Shown one piece after another: positions 17,249 through 26,802 of a stretch of DNA of 64,000 nucleotides (its first letter is position 1; each line of letters starts with the position of its first letter). The translations under genes and the position numbers were made by a program. The stretch covers positions 1 through 64,000 of the forward strand of contig JAJRUM010000076.1 of assembly GCA_024277815.1 (NCBI GenBank), read 5' to 3'. The notes below the pieces were generated by a model, which worked only from the letters and a program-made list of their open reading frames with translations, ran no database searches and was not told the origin of the DNA. This stretch comes from Gammaproteobacteria bacterium. Its GTDB lineage: Bacteria > Pseudomonadota > Gammaproteobacteria > Xanthomonadales > SZUA-36.

Positions 17249-18661
17249 TTGAACACACCCGTTAAAAATCACTTCACCACCATCATTTTGGCTGCTGGAC
17301 TATTACTGACCAGCATCGGCGTGCAGGCACAGGATGGCGCTCCGGCGACGAAATCAGCGAGCGCATCCGATAATGTGCCAGCGCTGCTGGTCAAGGCCAA
17401 TGAGGCCTATATAGCCAAGGATTATCCCGCTTTCAGGCAGGCCATGGAGTTGCTTAGTGCCAAACGCCCATACAACAGCGAGTACATGTACCAGCTGGTT
17501 GTTGCCCATGCCCTGCTGGATGAAAAAAGTGCTGCCTATTCTGTCATGTTACGCATGCAACAACAGGGCCTGGCCTATGACTTCACCAGTACGGAGAACA
17601 CACTTAACATCAGGAATACAGAGGTTTTTGATTATGTCAACGACCTGATGCAAATGGCTGGGGATCCTGTGGGTGAGGCGGAAACTGTATTTACGTTGCC
17701 CGATGAGATCATCTTGCCGGAGGCTATCAGTTGGGACGAGAGCCGACAAAAGTTTTTGGTGGGCAGCGTTGCTGAGGGCAGCATTTTTGCTGTGGGTGAA
17801 GACGGTCAGGCAAGCTTGTTGCTCAAGGCCGGTGTAGACAATGGCATGTGGGCCGTTTTCGATATCCTGGTAGACAGTGCGGGTAATCGCTTGTGGGTCA
17901 CCAGTGCTGCATCGCCAAAGTTTCTGGGGTTTGAGCCGGCTGACAAAGGCCGCTCCGCGCTGTTTGAGTTCAATCTTGAAACCCTTGAGTTGGTCCGACG
18001 CTACCCCGTGCCCGTGGATGGTAATCCCCACAGCCTGGGAAATATGGTGATGGGTCCTGAAGGTGATATTTATATTGTGGACCGGGCCTTGCCGCTGGTT
18101 TACAAAAAGCCGGCCAGGGAGCAAAAGCTGAAGGCCTTGCTGGCATCCAGGGAGATGGTCAGTATGCGCGGTATCGCGATGCGGGAAGACGGGCACATGA
18201 TGTATGTCGCAGACCGGGAGCTCGGTATTCTTGCGATTGACCTCGCAGCGGGGCGTGCCGGTAAACTGGCTGTCCCCGACACGCTCAATGTGGGTGGTAT
18301 CGAGGGATTGTACATGTGGAAGAATCATCTGGTTTTGATTCAAAATGGGATCAAGCCGCAACGTGTCATGCGTTTACAGCTGGATGATGCCGGCACCAGT
18401 GTTACCGCCGTCAGGCCACTGGCCGTCGCCCGTCCGGAATTTGATTTCCCCAGCTATGGTGTGGTCAGGGGTGCGGATCTGTACTATTTCGCCAGTAGCC
18501 AATGGACAGGCGACCAGAGCCAGCTGAAACCTGTCACCGTCTTGCGTACCTCAATGAATGCAAGCGGAGATCTTGAGCAACCGGATATGCGGGAGTATCT
18601 GAGGCAGCGCGGCGAGGGCCTCAGGGCTAAAGAAGAAGCGCTGAAAAAAGCTAAACAGTAA
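17249..18661 (+). CDS. secreted beta-propeller (SMP-30/NHL-like) protein
   Basis: A 470-residue precursor with a signal peptide (about residues 1-27, ending GVQAQ). A short helical region (residues 40-130) is followed by a six-bladed propeller-like domain with repeated strand pairs such as EAISWDESRQKFLVGS, GPEGDIYIVDR, REDGHMMYVADRELGI and GIEGLYMWKNHLVLIQNG. Related folds include SMP-30 lactonases and NHL proteins; no metal-binding set is obvious, so activity is unknown. The Lys/Glu-rich C-terminus overlaps the end of the convergent exonuclease gene by 11 bp. Confidence 0.78.
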   Translation: MNTPVKNHFTTIILAAGLLLTSIGVQAQDGAPATKSASASDNVPALLVKANEAYIAKDYPAFRQAMELLSAKRPYNSEYMYQLVVAHALLDEKSAAYSVMLRMQQQGLAYDFTSTENTLNIRNTEVFDYVNDLMQMAGDPVGEAETVFTLPDEIILPEAISWDESRQKFLVGSVAEGSIFAVGEDGQASLLLKAGVDNGMWAVFDILVDSAGNRLWVTSAASPKFLGFEPADKGRSALFEFNLETLELVRRYPVPVDGNPHSLGNMVMGPEGDIYIVDRALPLVYKKPAREQKLKALLASREMVSMRGIAMREDGHMMYVADRELGILAIDLAAGRAGKLAVPDTLNVGGIEGLYMWKNHLVLIQNGIKPQRVMRLQLDDAGTSVTAVRPLAVARPEFDFPSYGVVRGADLYYFASSQWTGDQSQLKPVTVLRTSMNASGDLEQPDMREYLRQRGEGLRAKEEALKKAKQ

Positions 18662-19538
18662 GCACGCACCGCCGCCTCAGCATCTGGCCAAAATCCATCT
18701 CGTCAAACAAGCGGTTGAGACGGGCCTCGTCAAGCTCGCCGCGGGCGATGTCAGGGTTTTGCAAGGCGGAAGGTACCGCCGTCTCGATGATCGTCAGGCG
18801 CCGCGCCAATTCGGCGGCACCGCGGTGCTCATGCAGTTTTTTGGACAGGGACTTGGCGCCCCGGATACTCAAATGCTGCACTTCGTCGGCACGCGCCAGA
18901 ATCGCGTCAAGATCACCAAAGTGACTTAGCAGCGCAGCGGCAGACTTGGGGCCAATGCCGGGTACGCCGGGTATGTTGTCCACGCTATCGCCCGTCAAAG
19001 CAAGAAAATCGGCAATCTGTTCCGGGTAAACGCCGAACTTGTCCTTGATTTTGTCGCGGCCGAGCTTGCGGTTGCGAGTGAAATCCCACCAGGTATCATT
19101 TTTATCAATCAGTTGCGCGAGATCCTTGTCGCTGGTGATGACGCATACCGGGTGGCCGCGTTTGCGCCAGTGGGCGGCAAGCGTTCCTATCAGGTCGTCA
19201 GCTTCATACCGGTCGTCACCAAAGCAACTCAACCCCATGGATTCCGCCACACTTCTGGCCCACTTGAACTGGCGTTTCAACTCTTCCGGGGCAGGATCAC
19301 GATTTGCCTTGTAGTCGGGATAGATCTCATTGCGGTAACTTTCCGTCAGTGACTCATCAAAGGCGATACCGATGTGCTCGGCCCGGGTTTGTTCCAGCAA
19401 ACTGCAGAGGAAGCCGGTAAAACCATAGACGGCATTGGTTGGCTCGCCACGGGTGTTGGCAAATTCATCTGAAATGGAGAACCAGGCACGAAATATGTAA
19501 ATGCTGGCATCGACAAGGTATACAGGTTGCAGGCTCAT
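18651..19538 (-). CDS. stand-alone 5'-3' exonuclease / flap endonuclease (Pol I N-domain or Xni type)
   Basis: A 295-residue nuclease. The FEN/PIN domain has VYLVDASIYIFRAWF, AFDES, the acidic cluster YEADDLIGTLA and ITSDKDLAQLI; the helix-3-turn-helix DNA clamp is DNIPGVPGIGPKSAAALL. It matches the N-terminal nuclease domain of DNA polymerase I without the polymerase, as in Xni/ExoIX-like proteins. Its role would be removal of RNA primers or flaps. It converges with the propeller gene. Confidence 0.9.
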   Translation of the reverse strand: MSLQPVYLVDASIYIFRAWFSISDEFANTRGEPTNAVYGFTGFLCSLLEQTRAEHIGIAFDESLTESYRNEIYPDYKANRDPAPEELKRQFKWARSVAESMGLSCFGDDRYEADDLIGTLAAHWRKRGHPVCVITSDKDLAQLIDKNDTWWDFTRNRKLGRDKIKDKFGVYPEQIADFLALTGDSVDNIPGVPGIGPKSAAALLSHFGDLDAILARADEVQHLSIRGAKSLSKKLHEHRGAAELARRLTIIETAVPSALQNPDIARGELDEARLNRLFDEMDFGQMLRRRCVLTV

Positions 19539-19611
19539 AGGCCGGCTATCATAGCAGTCTGGTGATGGCGTGTGGTGGGCCGGGTTCCCGGTCCCTGCTG
19601 AAAAGCCCGGG

Positions 19612-20220
19612 TTAGATCAGCAGTGCTGCACCTTTTTCAACCCGCCTGCGCAGGATGCTGTTACGCGGAAAATGTGCCAGCAGGAATTCCATTTGGTCAG
19701 CAAGTATCTGGCGGCCCTGTAAATACACGTACTCTGCATGGGTGGGGCAGAATGGAATGGCCAGCAGCTCCATACCAGCCTGTTCGGGTGTGCGGCCAGC
19801 TTTGTGGTTGTTGCAACGTTTGCAGGCTGTTACAACATTGACCCAGCGGTCTTTGCCACCCTGGCTTAGAGGGTGGACATGATCCCTGGAAAGCAGATAG
19901 CCCGGGAAGCGCTGGCCGCAATACAGGCACAGCCCCTGATCCCGCCGAAACAGGGACTTGTTGCTCAGAGGCGGCACATAATTTTTGCCCAGCAGATGTT
20001 TGTGGGGGTGTTGGCCGGTCGTAGCGATGATGGCGTCGACACTGACAATACTTTGGTTGCCGCTGACAGCATTGATGCCGCCATGTACCTGATAGAGGGT
20101 CTTTCCAAGAGAGTAGCAAACCTGATCAAGCGTGATTAGCCTGACTGCTTCCTGGTATCCAACCCATTCCAGTGGCATGCCGGATACATCTGTGCGTAGA
20201 ACCCGTTGTAGTAAATCCAT
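19612..20220 (-). CDS. HNH endonuclease
   Basis: A 202-residue protein, starting at the ATG preceded by GAGAGG (MDLLQRVLRTDV); the frame is open further upstream but looks non-coding there. The HNH core has the zinc pair CLYC, the catalytic region LSRDHVHPLSQGG, and the second pair TACKRCNNHKAGRTPEQAG. This chromosomal HNH type, with an N-terminal region like VSVDAIIATTG, is widespread in Proteobacteria and is not a restriction or phage enzyme by context. Function not established. Confidence 0.88.
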   Translation of the reverse strand: MDLLQRVLRTDVSGMPLEWVGYQEAVRLITLDQVCYSLGKTLYQVHGGINAVSGNQSIVSVDAIIATTGQHPHKHLLGKNYVPPLSNKSLFRRDQGLCLYCGQRFPGYLLSRDHVHPLSQGGKDRWVNVVTACKRCNNHKAGRTPEQAGMELLAIPFCPTHAEYVYLQGRQILADQMEFLLAHFPRNSILRRRVEKGAALLI

Positions 20221-20334
20221 AACCTCTCGTAAAAACCGGTAATAAACACCGCTGGCACAATATGTAGTGTTATTTAGTACCCCAATAACGGTATATCTTG
20301 TTTGTGTATATCGTGTTTTGGCGGGAATCGCAAG

Positions 20335-20361
20335 AAAAAAATCATGCCGGTTTGCCGGCAT
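20335..20361 (-). terminator. orphan minus-strand intrinsic terminator upstream of the HNH gene
   Basis: A 7-bp stem (20344-20350 with 20355-20361) is followed on the minus strand by GA and then seven T. No minus-strand gene is known just upstream of it; the divergent degQ start is 93 bp away. It may stop a short transcript or act as an attenuator before the HNH gene. Confidence 0.6.
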
Positions 20362-20453
20362 CGCGACAGGAAAACTAAAATAGGCACCCGTGCCCGCGAA
20401 CCTGCCCCCACAGCTTGTTGTCACATACGGGTATATTCACTACGGAGCTACAT

Positions 20454-21815
20454 GTGAAATCAGTATCGCAACTTACTCGCAGCCTGTTCATTCTGGCCCT
20501 TGGTCTGTTTTCCAGTACCGCATTTGCAGGATTGCCGGCGGCGGTTGATGGCCAGCCACTACCTTCATTGGCACCCGTACTCAAGGAGGTCACCCCGTCT
20601 GTTGTCAACGTGTACACGCAGACCCGGGTGCGGGTGCGTAGCCCGTTACTGGATGACCCCATTTTCCGGCGTTTCTTCAATGTGCCGGATGTGCCGCGAG
20701 AGCGGGTATCACAAAGCCTGGGTTCGGGTGTCATAGTTGATGCGGCCAGGGGCTATGTGCTGACCAACAACCATGTCATTGCTCGTGCAGACGAAATCCG
20801 GGTGGGCCTTAAAGATGGGCGCAGCCTGCAAGCCAAACTGATTGGCACCGATCCGGATACCGACCTTGCGGTGATTCAGATTCCGGCGGAAGACCTCACC
20901 GCGTTGCCACTGGCCAAAGCCGGTGAACTGCAAGTCGGGGATTTTGTGGTCGCCGTGGGCAATCCCTTTGGCCTGGGACAAACCGTGACTTCGGGTATTG
21001 TCAGCGCCTTGGGGCGTACCGGACTGCGCGGCCTGGAATATCAGAACTTTATTCAGACCGATGCTTCCATCAACCCTGGCAACTCCGGCGGTGCGCTGAT
21101 TAATTTGCGCGGTGAACTGGTGGGTATCAACAGTGCAATTTTTACGCCCAGTGGCGGGAATGTTGGCATCGGCTTTGCCATTCCATCTTCCATGGCAAGT
21201 TATGTGATGGACCAGTTGATACGTTTTGGTGAAGTACGGCGGGGCACGCTGGGTATGTTGGTGCAGGACCTCACCGCTGAACTGGCGGGTGCTTTTTCCA
21301 TGGAAGCCAGCCACGGCGCATTGGTGGCGGAGCTGACTGCAGGTTCTTCGGCCGAGGATGCGGGGTTGCGGCCCGGTGACGTGATTGTGCGCATGGCGGG
21401 CAGGCAAATCAGGGATGCCCAGGATTTCTACAACGCGGAGGGCGGCATTGCGCTCGGTGAGGTATTACAGATCGAGTATTCCAGGGAAGGCAAGATTCGG
21501 CGTGCTTCGCTGGTCATTCAGGCCGTGCCGGAGTTGGCGGGTGGCGAGATTGATCGCCGCCTTGATGGTGCGGTGTTTACCGACCTGAATGTACGGCACA
21601 AGCAGAACAACCTGTCCGGTGTGCTGGTGGATGAACTGGACCCGCGCAGCCGGCTTGCCCGTGAGGGCTTTGCCGAGGGCGATATTATTACCGGCGCGAA
21701 TCGTCAGCGGGTGCGTAACCTGGTCGATTTAACCCGTGCACTGGAGCATGTGCGTGGCAGTATTCTTTTACAGGTTCGGCGCGAAGGGCGGGTTTACATC
21801 GCCCGCATTGACTAG
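20454..21815 (+). CDS. degQ: periplasmic serine protease, DegP/DegQ family (HtrA)
   Basis: A 453-residue precursor with a signal peptide ending AFAG. The trypsin-like domain carries the triad His in LTNNHVIA, Asp in DTDLAVIQI and Ser in NPGNSGGALIN; two PDZ domains follow (residues about 260-355 and 370-450). It degrades or refolds damaged envelope proteins. The start is a GTG with GGAG 6 bp upstream; an ATG 39 bp further up would spoil the signal peptide. The leader loop lacks the long Q-linker of DegP, so DegQ is the better name. Confidence 0.93.
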   Translation: MKSVSQLTRSLFILALGLFSSTAFAGLPAAVDGQPLPSLAPVLKEVTPSVVNVYTQTRVRVRSPLLDDPIFRRFFNVPDVPRERVSQSLGSGVIVDAARGYVLTNNHVIARADEIRVGLKDGRSLQAKLIGTDPDTDLAVIQIPAEDLTALPLAKAGELQVGDFVVAVGNPFGLGQTVTSGIVSALGRTGLRGLEYQNFIQTDASINPGNSGGALINLRGELVGINSAIFTPSGGNVGIGFAIPSSMASYVMDQLIRFGEVRRGTLGMLVQDLTAELAGAFSMEASHGALVAELTAGSSAEDAGLRPGDVIVRMAGRQIRDAQDFYNAEGGIALGEVLQIEYSREGKIRRASLVIQAVPELAGGEIDRRLDGAVFTDLNVRHKQNNLSGVLVDELDPRSRLAREGFAEGDIITGANRQRVRNLVDLTRALEHVRGSILLQVRREGRVYIARID

Positions 21816-21878
21816 CTATCCGCCAGCCACAGATTTCACAGTACAATTGCAGTATTCCCAGCTTCAGAGAATTTAAAC

Positions 21879-23252
21879 ATGAGCAAACCATTCAACACCA
21901 GTGGTGACGGCTTGTCGCTTTATCCGGTGCACACCGGCAACTATGAGCAATGGCTACAGGATGTACCCGGAATTCAGCGAAAATGGCTGCAGGCATCCGG
22001 TTTCCGCGCCCAGCCCGGCGAGCTGTGCAGCTTGCCGGGTGTCAACGGTGAGTTACATGGATATGTCTTTGGCATGCAGGACGACGGGTGGCTGTATCAA
22101 CTGGCAGCACTGCCGGCGAAACTGGCTGCAGGCAGTTACCAACTGGTGGCCGACTAGACGCCGGAGCAGCGTTTGCAAGCCAGCCTTGGCTGGGGCCTGG
22201 GCTGCTACAAATTCAGCCTCTACTGCAAACCACCTGCGGAAACACCAAGCCTGGCATTGGGAGAGGATATTGCTGTGCAGGCGGAACAGCTGCGGGCAGC
22301 CCAATGCCTGGTACGTGACCTGATTAATACACCGACTGAGGATATGGGTCCGTTGCAACTGGCCGATGCGATGCAGACCCAGGCAGATGCACTTGGCGCC
22401 CACATGTCAGTCGTCCACGGTGATGAGCTGCTGAGTGAGAATTTTCCTGCGATACATGCCGTTGGGCGTGCCTCGGAGCGGGAGCCACGGTTGCTGAAAA
22501 TGGAGTGGGGCGACAAGCATGCCCCGTTGTTGGTGCTGTGTGGCAAGGGCGTATGTTTTGATACCGGGGGGCTGAATCTTAAGCCCGCCGCAGGCATGCG
22601 CCTGATGAAAAAGGATATGGGTGGCGCTGCCCATGTAATAGCTCTGGCAAAGCTGGTCATTGAGTATCAATTGCCGGTGAGGTTGCTGGTGTTAATTCCT
22701 GCTGTTGAGAATTCAGTATCTGGTAATTCATATCGCCCCGGTGATGTGATTGCCAGCCGCAAAGGCCTCAGCATTGAAATCGGCAACACGGATGCAGAAG
22801 GCCGCGTTGTGTTGGCCGACGCATTGGCGTATGCCTGCGAACACGAGCCAGACCTGGTGATGGATTTCGCGACACTGACTGGCGCAGCGAGAATAGCTAT
22901 GGGACCTGATTTACCACCGATATTCAGCAATGACATCAGCATCGCCAATGAGCTGGTAGCCATTGGTGAGCGGGCAGAAGACCCGTTGTGGGCATTGCCT
23001 CTCTACCAGCCTTACAACGACCTGATTAAAAGCCGGATAGCTGACCTCAGTAATGTCGGTAAGACCAGCTATGGTGGTTGTATAACGGCTGCGTTGTTTC
23101 TGCAGCATTTCGTTACAGAGGCCACCGACTGGGTCCACATTGACACCTTTGGCTGGAATCAGACCGCAAGGCCGGGCCGGCCGGTGGGTGGGGAAGCGCT
23201 GGGGCTCAGGGCTGCGTTTGACTATCTGAAAAAACGCTATGGCTCTGCCTGA
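21879..23252 (+). pseudogene. M17 leucyl aminopeptidase interrupted by an in-frame TAG
   Basis: One reading frame encodes a full M17 aminopeptidase except for TAG at 22155-22157 (codon 93). The N-terminal domain (SLYPVHTGNYEQWLQDVPGI) precedes it and the catalytic domain follows without frame change. The sequence around the stop reads QLVAD-stop-TPEQRLQASLGWGLG, so a single TGG (Trp) to TAG change is the simplest cause. The catalytic part is intact: GKGVCFDTGGLN, LMKKDMGG and the signature NTDAEGRVVLADAL. A sequencing error, readthrough by a suppressor, or a recent mutation would all explain it. Confidence 0.85.
22173..23252 (+). CDS. catalytic part of the M17 aminopeptidase, possible restart product
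   Basis: A TTG 15 bp after the amber codon has GGAG 6 bp upstream, so ribosomes ending at the TAG could restart here and make a 359-residue protein. It would keep both metal-binding motifs (the Lys/Asp cluster at GLNLKPAAGMRLMKKDMGG and NTDAEGR) and lack only the N-terminal domain that shapes the hexamer. Whether it is stable or active is unknown. The 6-bp gap after its stop leads to the convergent DUF3667-type gene. Confidence 0.6.
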   Translation: MQASLGWGLGCYKFSLYCKPPAETPSLALGEDIAVQAEQLRAAQCLVRDLINTPTEDMGPLQLADAMQTQADALGAHMSVVHGDELLSENFPAIHAVGRASEREPRLLKMEWGDKHAPLLVLCGKGVCFDTGGLNLKPAAGMRLMKKDMGGAAHVIALAKLVIEYQLPVRLLVLIPAVENSVSGNSYRPGDVIASRKGLSIEIGNTDAEGRVVLADALAYACEHEPDLVMDFATLTGAARIAMGPDLPPIFSNDISIANELVAIGERAEDPLWALPLYQPYNDLIKSRIADLSNVGKTSYGGCITAALFLQHFVTEATDWVHIDTFGWNQTARPGRPVGGEALGLRAAFDYLKKRYGSA

Positions 23253-23258
23253 CGGTGC

Positions 23259-24410
23259 CTATAACAGTACAAAACCGGCAATGGCCACGCCGGCGGTAAC
23301 CAGCGACAACAGCAGCATGTAGCTGATGCCGATTGCGAAAAACTTGCCCACAGTCAGCAACCAGTTTTGCTGGTAGACCACGCGCAGGGAAATGAGCAGG
23401 TAGACCGGAATCCATATCCAGATAGCCGTTTGCAACCAGTTGCTGGCGGTTGCCGCGGCGGCAAAGTCGGATGCACTTAGCAAGTCGCTGGCCGTGCTGA
23501 TCAGCAGCAGCAAAATCAGGCAGCAAAAAATGAACGCGTGGTTATGCAGCGAAAAGATCAGGTGTTCGACATAGAAGCGTTTCGCAAACAAATACCAGAA
23601 CTTGAAAATCAGCGCCACAAACGGCAGCAGGACGAACATGGTGGCGGGCAGAATATCCAGCATCTTGTCTACGATCAGGCCGGGGTTTTCATCAAGCAAT
23701 TCAGCTTTTTTTGGGGATTCTTCAATTTCATCATTGATCAGCTCATTGATCCGGTCAGGTAGCCACAGAACGTCTACCGGATTGGTTTCACGATCCCAGG
23801 GCTTGTCATTGAAGGTGAAATCATGCTTGCTGATAATGGGTTCGTCGGTATCTTCCTCGGCCAGAATCGTGGCTATTTCAATTTGCGTGCTTTCGTCAAG
23901 CGGCAGGCTTTGCAGAGCGTCCCCAAGCTTCTTTAACTGTTCTTTTTCGGCCTCTGTCTCCGTTGATATCTGAATAATGGGTCCGCTATCACCTTGACGG
24001 CTGGGGTCATTGATGGAAATGGCATCTCCAGATAGTAACGTTGCCAGCAGGAAAAAAGCGATGCTGGCGAATACATACAGGCGCATCGGCGGCGTGTAGC
24101 GAAAGCGCCGGCCGTTCATATAGTCCCGGGTCAGTCGGCCCGGCTTGAACAACAAGGGCTTGAGCGTGCGCATGAAGCGTGAATCCAGGTCCAGCAGATC
24201 CTCCATCAGATCTCTCAGCAAGGCGGGGAAAAAGCGCATGAAGTTACGGTCTGGCTGGCCACAGTAGTAGCAGAACGGCCCTTTTAGTTCGGTGCCACAA
24301 TTCAGGCATTGAGTGGATCCGGCCAGTTTTCTGGTTGCCAGCGTCAGCGCCGGATCAGGTGTGTTTCTGGTGGCTGGCTGTGGCTGGCTGGTATCGTCAG
24401 AATCAGTCAT
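23259..24410 (-). CDS. DUF3667-like zinc-ribbon membrane protein
   Basis: A 383-residue protein starting at the internal ATG (MTDSDDTSQPQP). The N-terminal zinc ribbon has CLNCGTELKGPFCYYCGQ (four cysteines), then the family-typical DLDSRFMRTLKPLLFKPGRL and YMNGRRFRYTPPMRLY. One membrane helix follows, then a long polar insert (residues about 150-255) and three to four C-terminal helices. DUF3667 proteins are of unknown function. It is divergent from the MATE gene with 50 bp between starts. Confidence 0.8.
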   Translation of the reverse strand: MTDSDDTSQPQPATRNTPDPALTLATRKLAGSTQCLNCGTELKGPFCYYCGQPDRNFMRFFPALLRDLMEDLLDLDSRFMRTLKPLLFKPGRLTRDYMNGRRFRYTPPMRLYVFASIAFFLLATLLSGDAISINDPSRQGDSGPIIQISTETEAEKEQLKKLGDALQSLPLDESTQIEIATILAEEDTDEPIISKHDFTFNDKPWDRETNPVDVLWLPDRINELINDEIEESPKKAELLDENPGLIVDKMLDILPATMFVLLPFVALIFKFWYLFAKRFYVEHLIFSLHNHAFIFCCLILLLLISTASDLLSASDFAAAATASNWLQTAIWIWIPVYLLISLRVVYQQNWLLTVGKFFAIGISYMLLLSLVTAGVAIAGFVLL

Positions 24411-24460
24411 GTTGGCAGGTCCCTGTTGTACTACAATGCGCTCAAGTCTGATTGTAGCCA

Positions 24461-25834
24461 ATGAATACAACAAGCACACACAAGAATCACCTCGCAGAGA
24501 TTTACCGGACACTGCAACTGGCCGCGCCGGTCATCATTGGCATGGTTGCCAGTTTTGGTATGAATTTCGTTGATACAGTGATGGCCGGCAGGTTACCACA
24601 GAAAGAGATTGCGCTGGCGGCCATCGCTACCGGAGGCGCCATCTGGTCTGCCATGCTGATGTTTGTGTTGGGGGTCATGATGGCAATCCAGCCAGTGGTA
24701 GCTCACCTGGATGGTGCTGGAGACCGCCGGCAAGCGGGTGCGATGGTCCGCCAGGGCCTATGGCTGGCGCTGGCTGCCGGGGTGCCATTCCTGGTGGTGT
24801 TGCTGCTCGGCGAAGCGATCCTGCAGGCCATGAGTGTAGACCCAAGTATTATCCCGACCGCAGTTGAGTACCTTGATGCGCTGGCATGGGGTGCGCCAGC
24901 GATGTGCGCGCTTTTGTTGCTGCGTTTTTTCAGTGAAGGCACCGGCCATACGCGGCCAACGATGTACATCGGCGTGTTGGGAATACTGCTGAATATCCCC
25001 CTTAACTATATCCTGATGTTTGGCAAGCTGGGCCTGCCCGCACTGGGTGCGCGCGGCACGGGTTTCGCGACCTCTATCGTTATCTGCCTGCAGTTGCTGG
25101 TGATGTTTGGTTATGTGCGGATGCATAGTCACTTCAGGGATTATGCGCCGTTCACGCGGGTAGCTGGTACGCGCTGGGGACCGCAGTGGTCGCCAGTCTC
25201 ACAGTTGCTTAAGATCGGTTTGCCCATTGGCACCGGTATTTTTGTCGAGGGCAGCCTGTTTGTGGGTGCTGCGTTATTGATCGCACGACTTGGTCCGGTG
25301 CCGGCATCGGCACACCTCGTGGCTATCAACTACTCGGCCATGATGTTCATGGTGCCACTCGGCCTGGCCAGTGCGGTCACTACGCGCGTGGGCAACGCCC
25401 TCGGGCGGGCCGACCCACAGGCCGCACGGTATGCCGGTATGATTGGCTTTTTTATCATGCTTTTTACTCAGACCCTGAGCGCTTCTTCGATGTTGCTGTT
25501 TCCGGAGTTCATCGTCGGAATTTATACGGATGATGTTGAGATCACGTCCATCGCGGTCAGTTTGCTGTTCCTGTCGGCTATTTTTCAATATGCCGATGGC
25601 GTCCAGATTTGCGCTGCGGGGGCACTGCGTGGCTTGAAAGACACTCTGGTACCGATGTTTATCAATATTGTCTCTTACCTGTTGATCGGTTTAAGCGTCG
25701 GGTATTACCTGACCTTCAACAAGGGCATGGGGCCTGCCGGAATGTGGGTTGGCATGATCGTTGGCCTGTCATTTGGTGCCGTGCTGTTGCTGAGCCGCTT
25801 CCTGCACAAAAGCAGGAAGCTGATACAGGCCTGA
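24461..25834 (+). CDS. MATE family multidrug efflux transporter (NorM-like)
   Basis: A 457-residue protein with 12 predicted membrane helices. The N-terminal lobe has RTLQLAAPVIIGMVASFGM and FVDTVMAGRL, the C-terminal lobe SQLLKIGLPIGTGIFVEG and VTTRVGNALGRADPQAARY; both are characteristic of NorM-type MATE exporters, which expel cationic drugs in exchange for Na+ or H+. It ends 14 bp before the convergent pspA gene. Confidence 0.93.
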   Translation: MNTTSTHKNHLAEIYRTLQLAAPVIIGMVASFGMNFVDTVMAGRLPQKEIALAAIATGGAIWSAMLMFVLGVMMAIQPVVAHLDGAGDRRQAGAMVRQGLWLALAAGVPFLVVLLLGEAILQAMSVDPSIIPTAVEYLDALAWGAPAMCALLLLRFFSEGTGHTRPTMYIGVLGILLNIPLNYILMFGKLGLPALGARGTGFATSIVICLQLLVMFGYVRMHSHFRDYAPFTRVAGTRWGPQWSPVSQLLKIGLPIGTGIFVEGSLFVGAALLIARLGPVPASAHLVAINYSAMMFMVPLGLASAVTTRVGNALGRADPQAARYAGMIGFFIMLFTQTLSASSMLLFPEFIVGIYTDDVEITSIAVSLLFLSAIFQYADGVQICAAGALRGLKDTLVPMFINIVSYLLIGLSVGYYLTFNKGMGPAGMWVGMIVGLSFGAVLLLSRFLHKSRKLIQA

Positions 25835-25848
25835 CCCCCTTCTGAGGT

Positions 25849-26571
25849 CTATTCAGCGTCAGGTTGATTATCTGCTGCGCCATTTGTTGTAGGGGTCGGT
25901 TGTGGTGCGATGCGATTCTTCAACTTCGCCAGTTCAGCTTCGATCTCAGGGTCGGAAACCGTATTGTCCGCTGTCCAGGCATTGCCGGCCTCGCCACCGA
26001 ATTCGTATGAACGAACGCGGGCTTCAAGCCGGTCGACCTGCGACTGCAGATGTTCAAACCGGCCCATGGCCCGGCGGACCTTGCGCTCTGCAGGGGAAAG
26101 TGACTGGTGGTTTTCCGGTCTGCGCCGGCCAGCAGGTGAGCCTTGTTGTAATTGGATGTCTTTCAGCCGGGTTTTGGCCTCAAGAAGCTTGTTTTTCAGT
26201 GTCGCGACATCGAACTCCAGTTGCACAATGCGGGTATCCAGGCTGGCGGACTCTTCATTGGCAGATACCAGGGTCTGCTCGAGCTCGGCTTTGGTCTTGA
26301 GCGCGGTGACTGCGAGGTCATCACGATGGGTTGCCACTGCTTGCTCCGCGCGTTCTGCCCACTGCTGTATTTCACGTTCAAGGCGTTCGCTCATGCCATG
26401 CAGGTGAGACTGTTCTGCGAGCAGGTCAGCACTGGCGAGACGGGCATCTTCAGCTGCGTCTTCCATATCGCGGATCAGGGCTCTGAGTAGTTTTTCCGGG
26501 TCTTCCGCTTTCTCAATCAATGAATTTACATTTGCAGCGATAACGTAGCGCAGGCGAGAAAATGTTCCCAT
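25849..26571 (-). CDS. pspA: phage shock protein A (PspA/IM30 family)
   Basis: A 240-residue protein that is almost entirely coiled coil from residue 25 to 190. The N-terminal amphipathic helix MGTFSRLRYVIAANVNSLI is followed by the conserved EDPEKLLRALIRDMEDA. Such proteins assemble into ESCRT-III-like rods that protect the inner membrane. The C-terminus carries an extra short acidic helix and a Thr/Pro/Asn-rich tail. No pspBC or pspF is next to it. AAGGA stands 8 bp before the ATG. The 231-bp gap to sppA holds both divergent promoters, but no clear sigma-54 site. Confidence 0.93.
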   Translation of the reverse strand: MGTFSRLRYVIAANVNSLIEKAEDPEKLLRALIRDMEDAAEDARLASADLLAEQSHLHGMSERLEREIQQWAERAEQAVATHRDDLAVTALKTKAELEQTLVSANEESASLDTRIVQLEFDVATLKNKLLEAKTRLKDIQLQQGSPAGRRRPENHQSLSPAERKVRRAMGRFEHLQSQVDRLEARVRSYEFGGEAGNAWTADNTVSDPEIEAELAKLKNRIAPQPTPTTNGAADNQPDAE

Positions 26572-26802
26572 GGTCAGGATTCCTTCGTGTTAATCATGTG
26601 TATTGACTAATGCAGTATTCATGCCATCGGAAAACTCTCATATAAACCATGTGGTTATAGATTTCACGCGGTGCCTTCAGGGCGGCGGAGTGGTCTTTTT
26701 GGCAAACTGTTGGTTTTTTCGCCAGCAATGTGACCATCGGCGGATTGTGATCAGTCGCCACTGTCCATACAATGGTCGCCAGTTACTTCAACAGGCGGCA
26801 GC

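Noticed and set aside
26572-26802. Sigma-54 promoter for pspA, as in Enterobacteria
   Set aside because: A TGGC-N6-TTGG sequence exists but lacks the required GC at -12, points toward sppA, and no pspF gene is adjacent.
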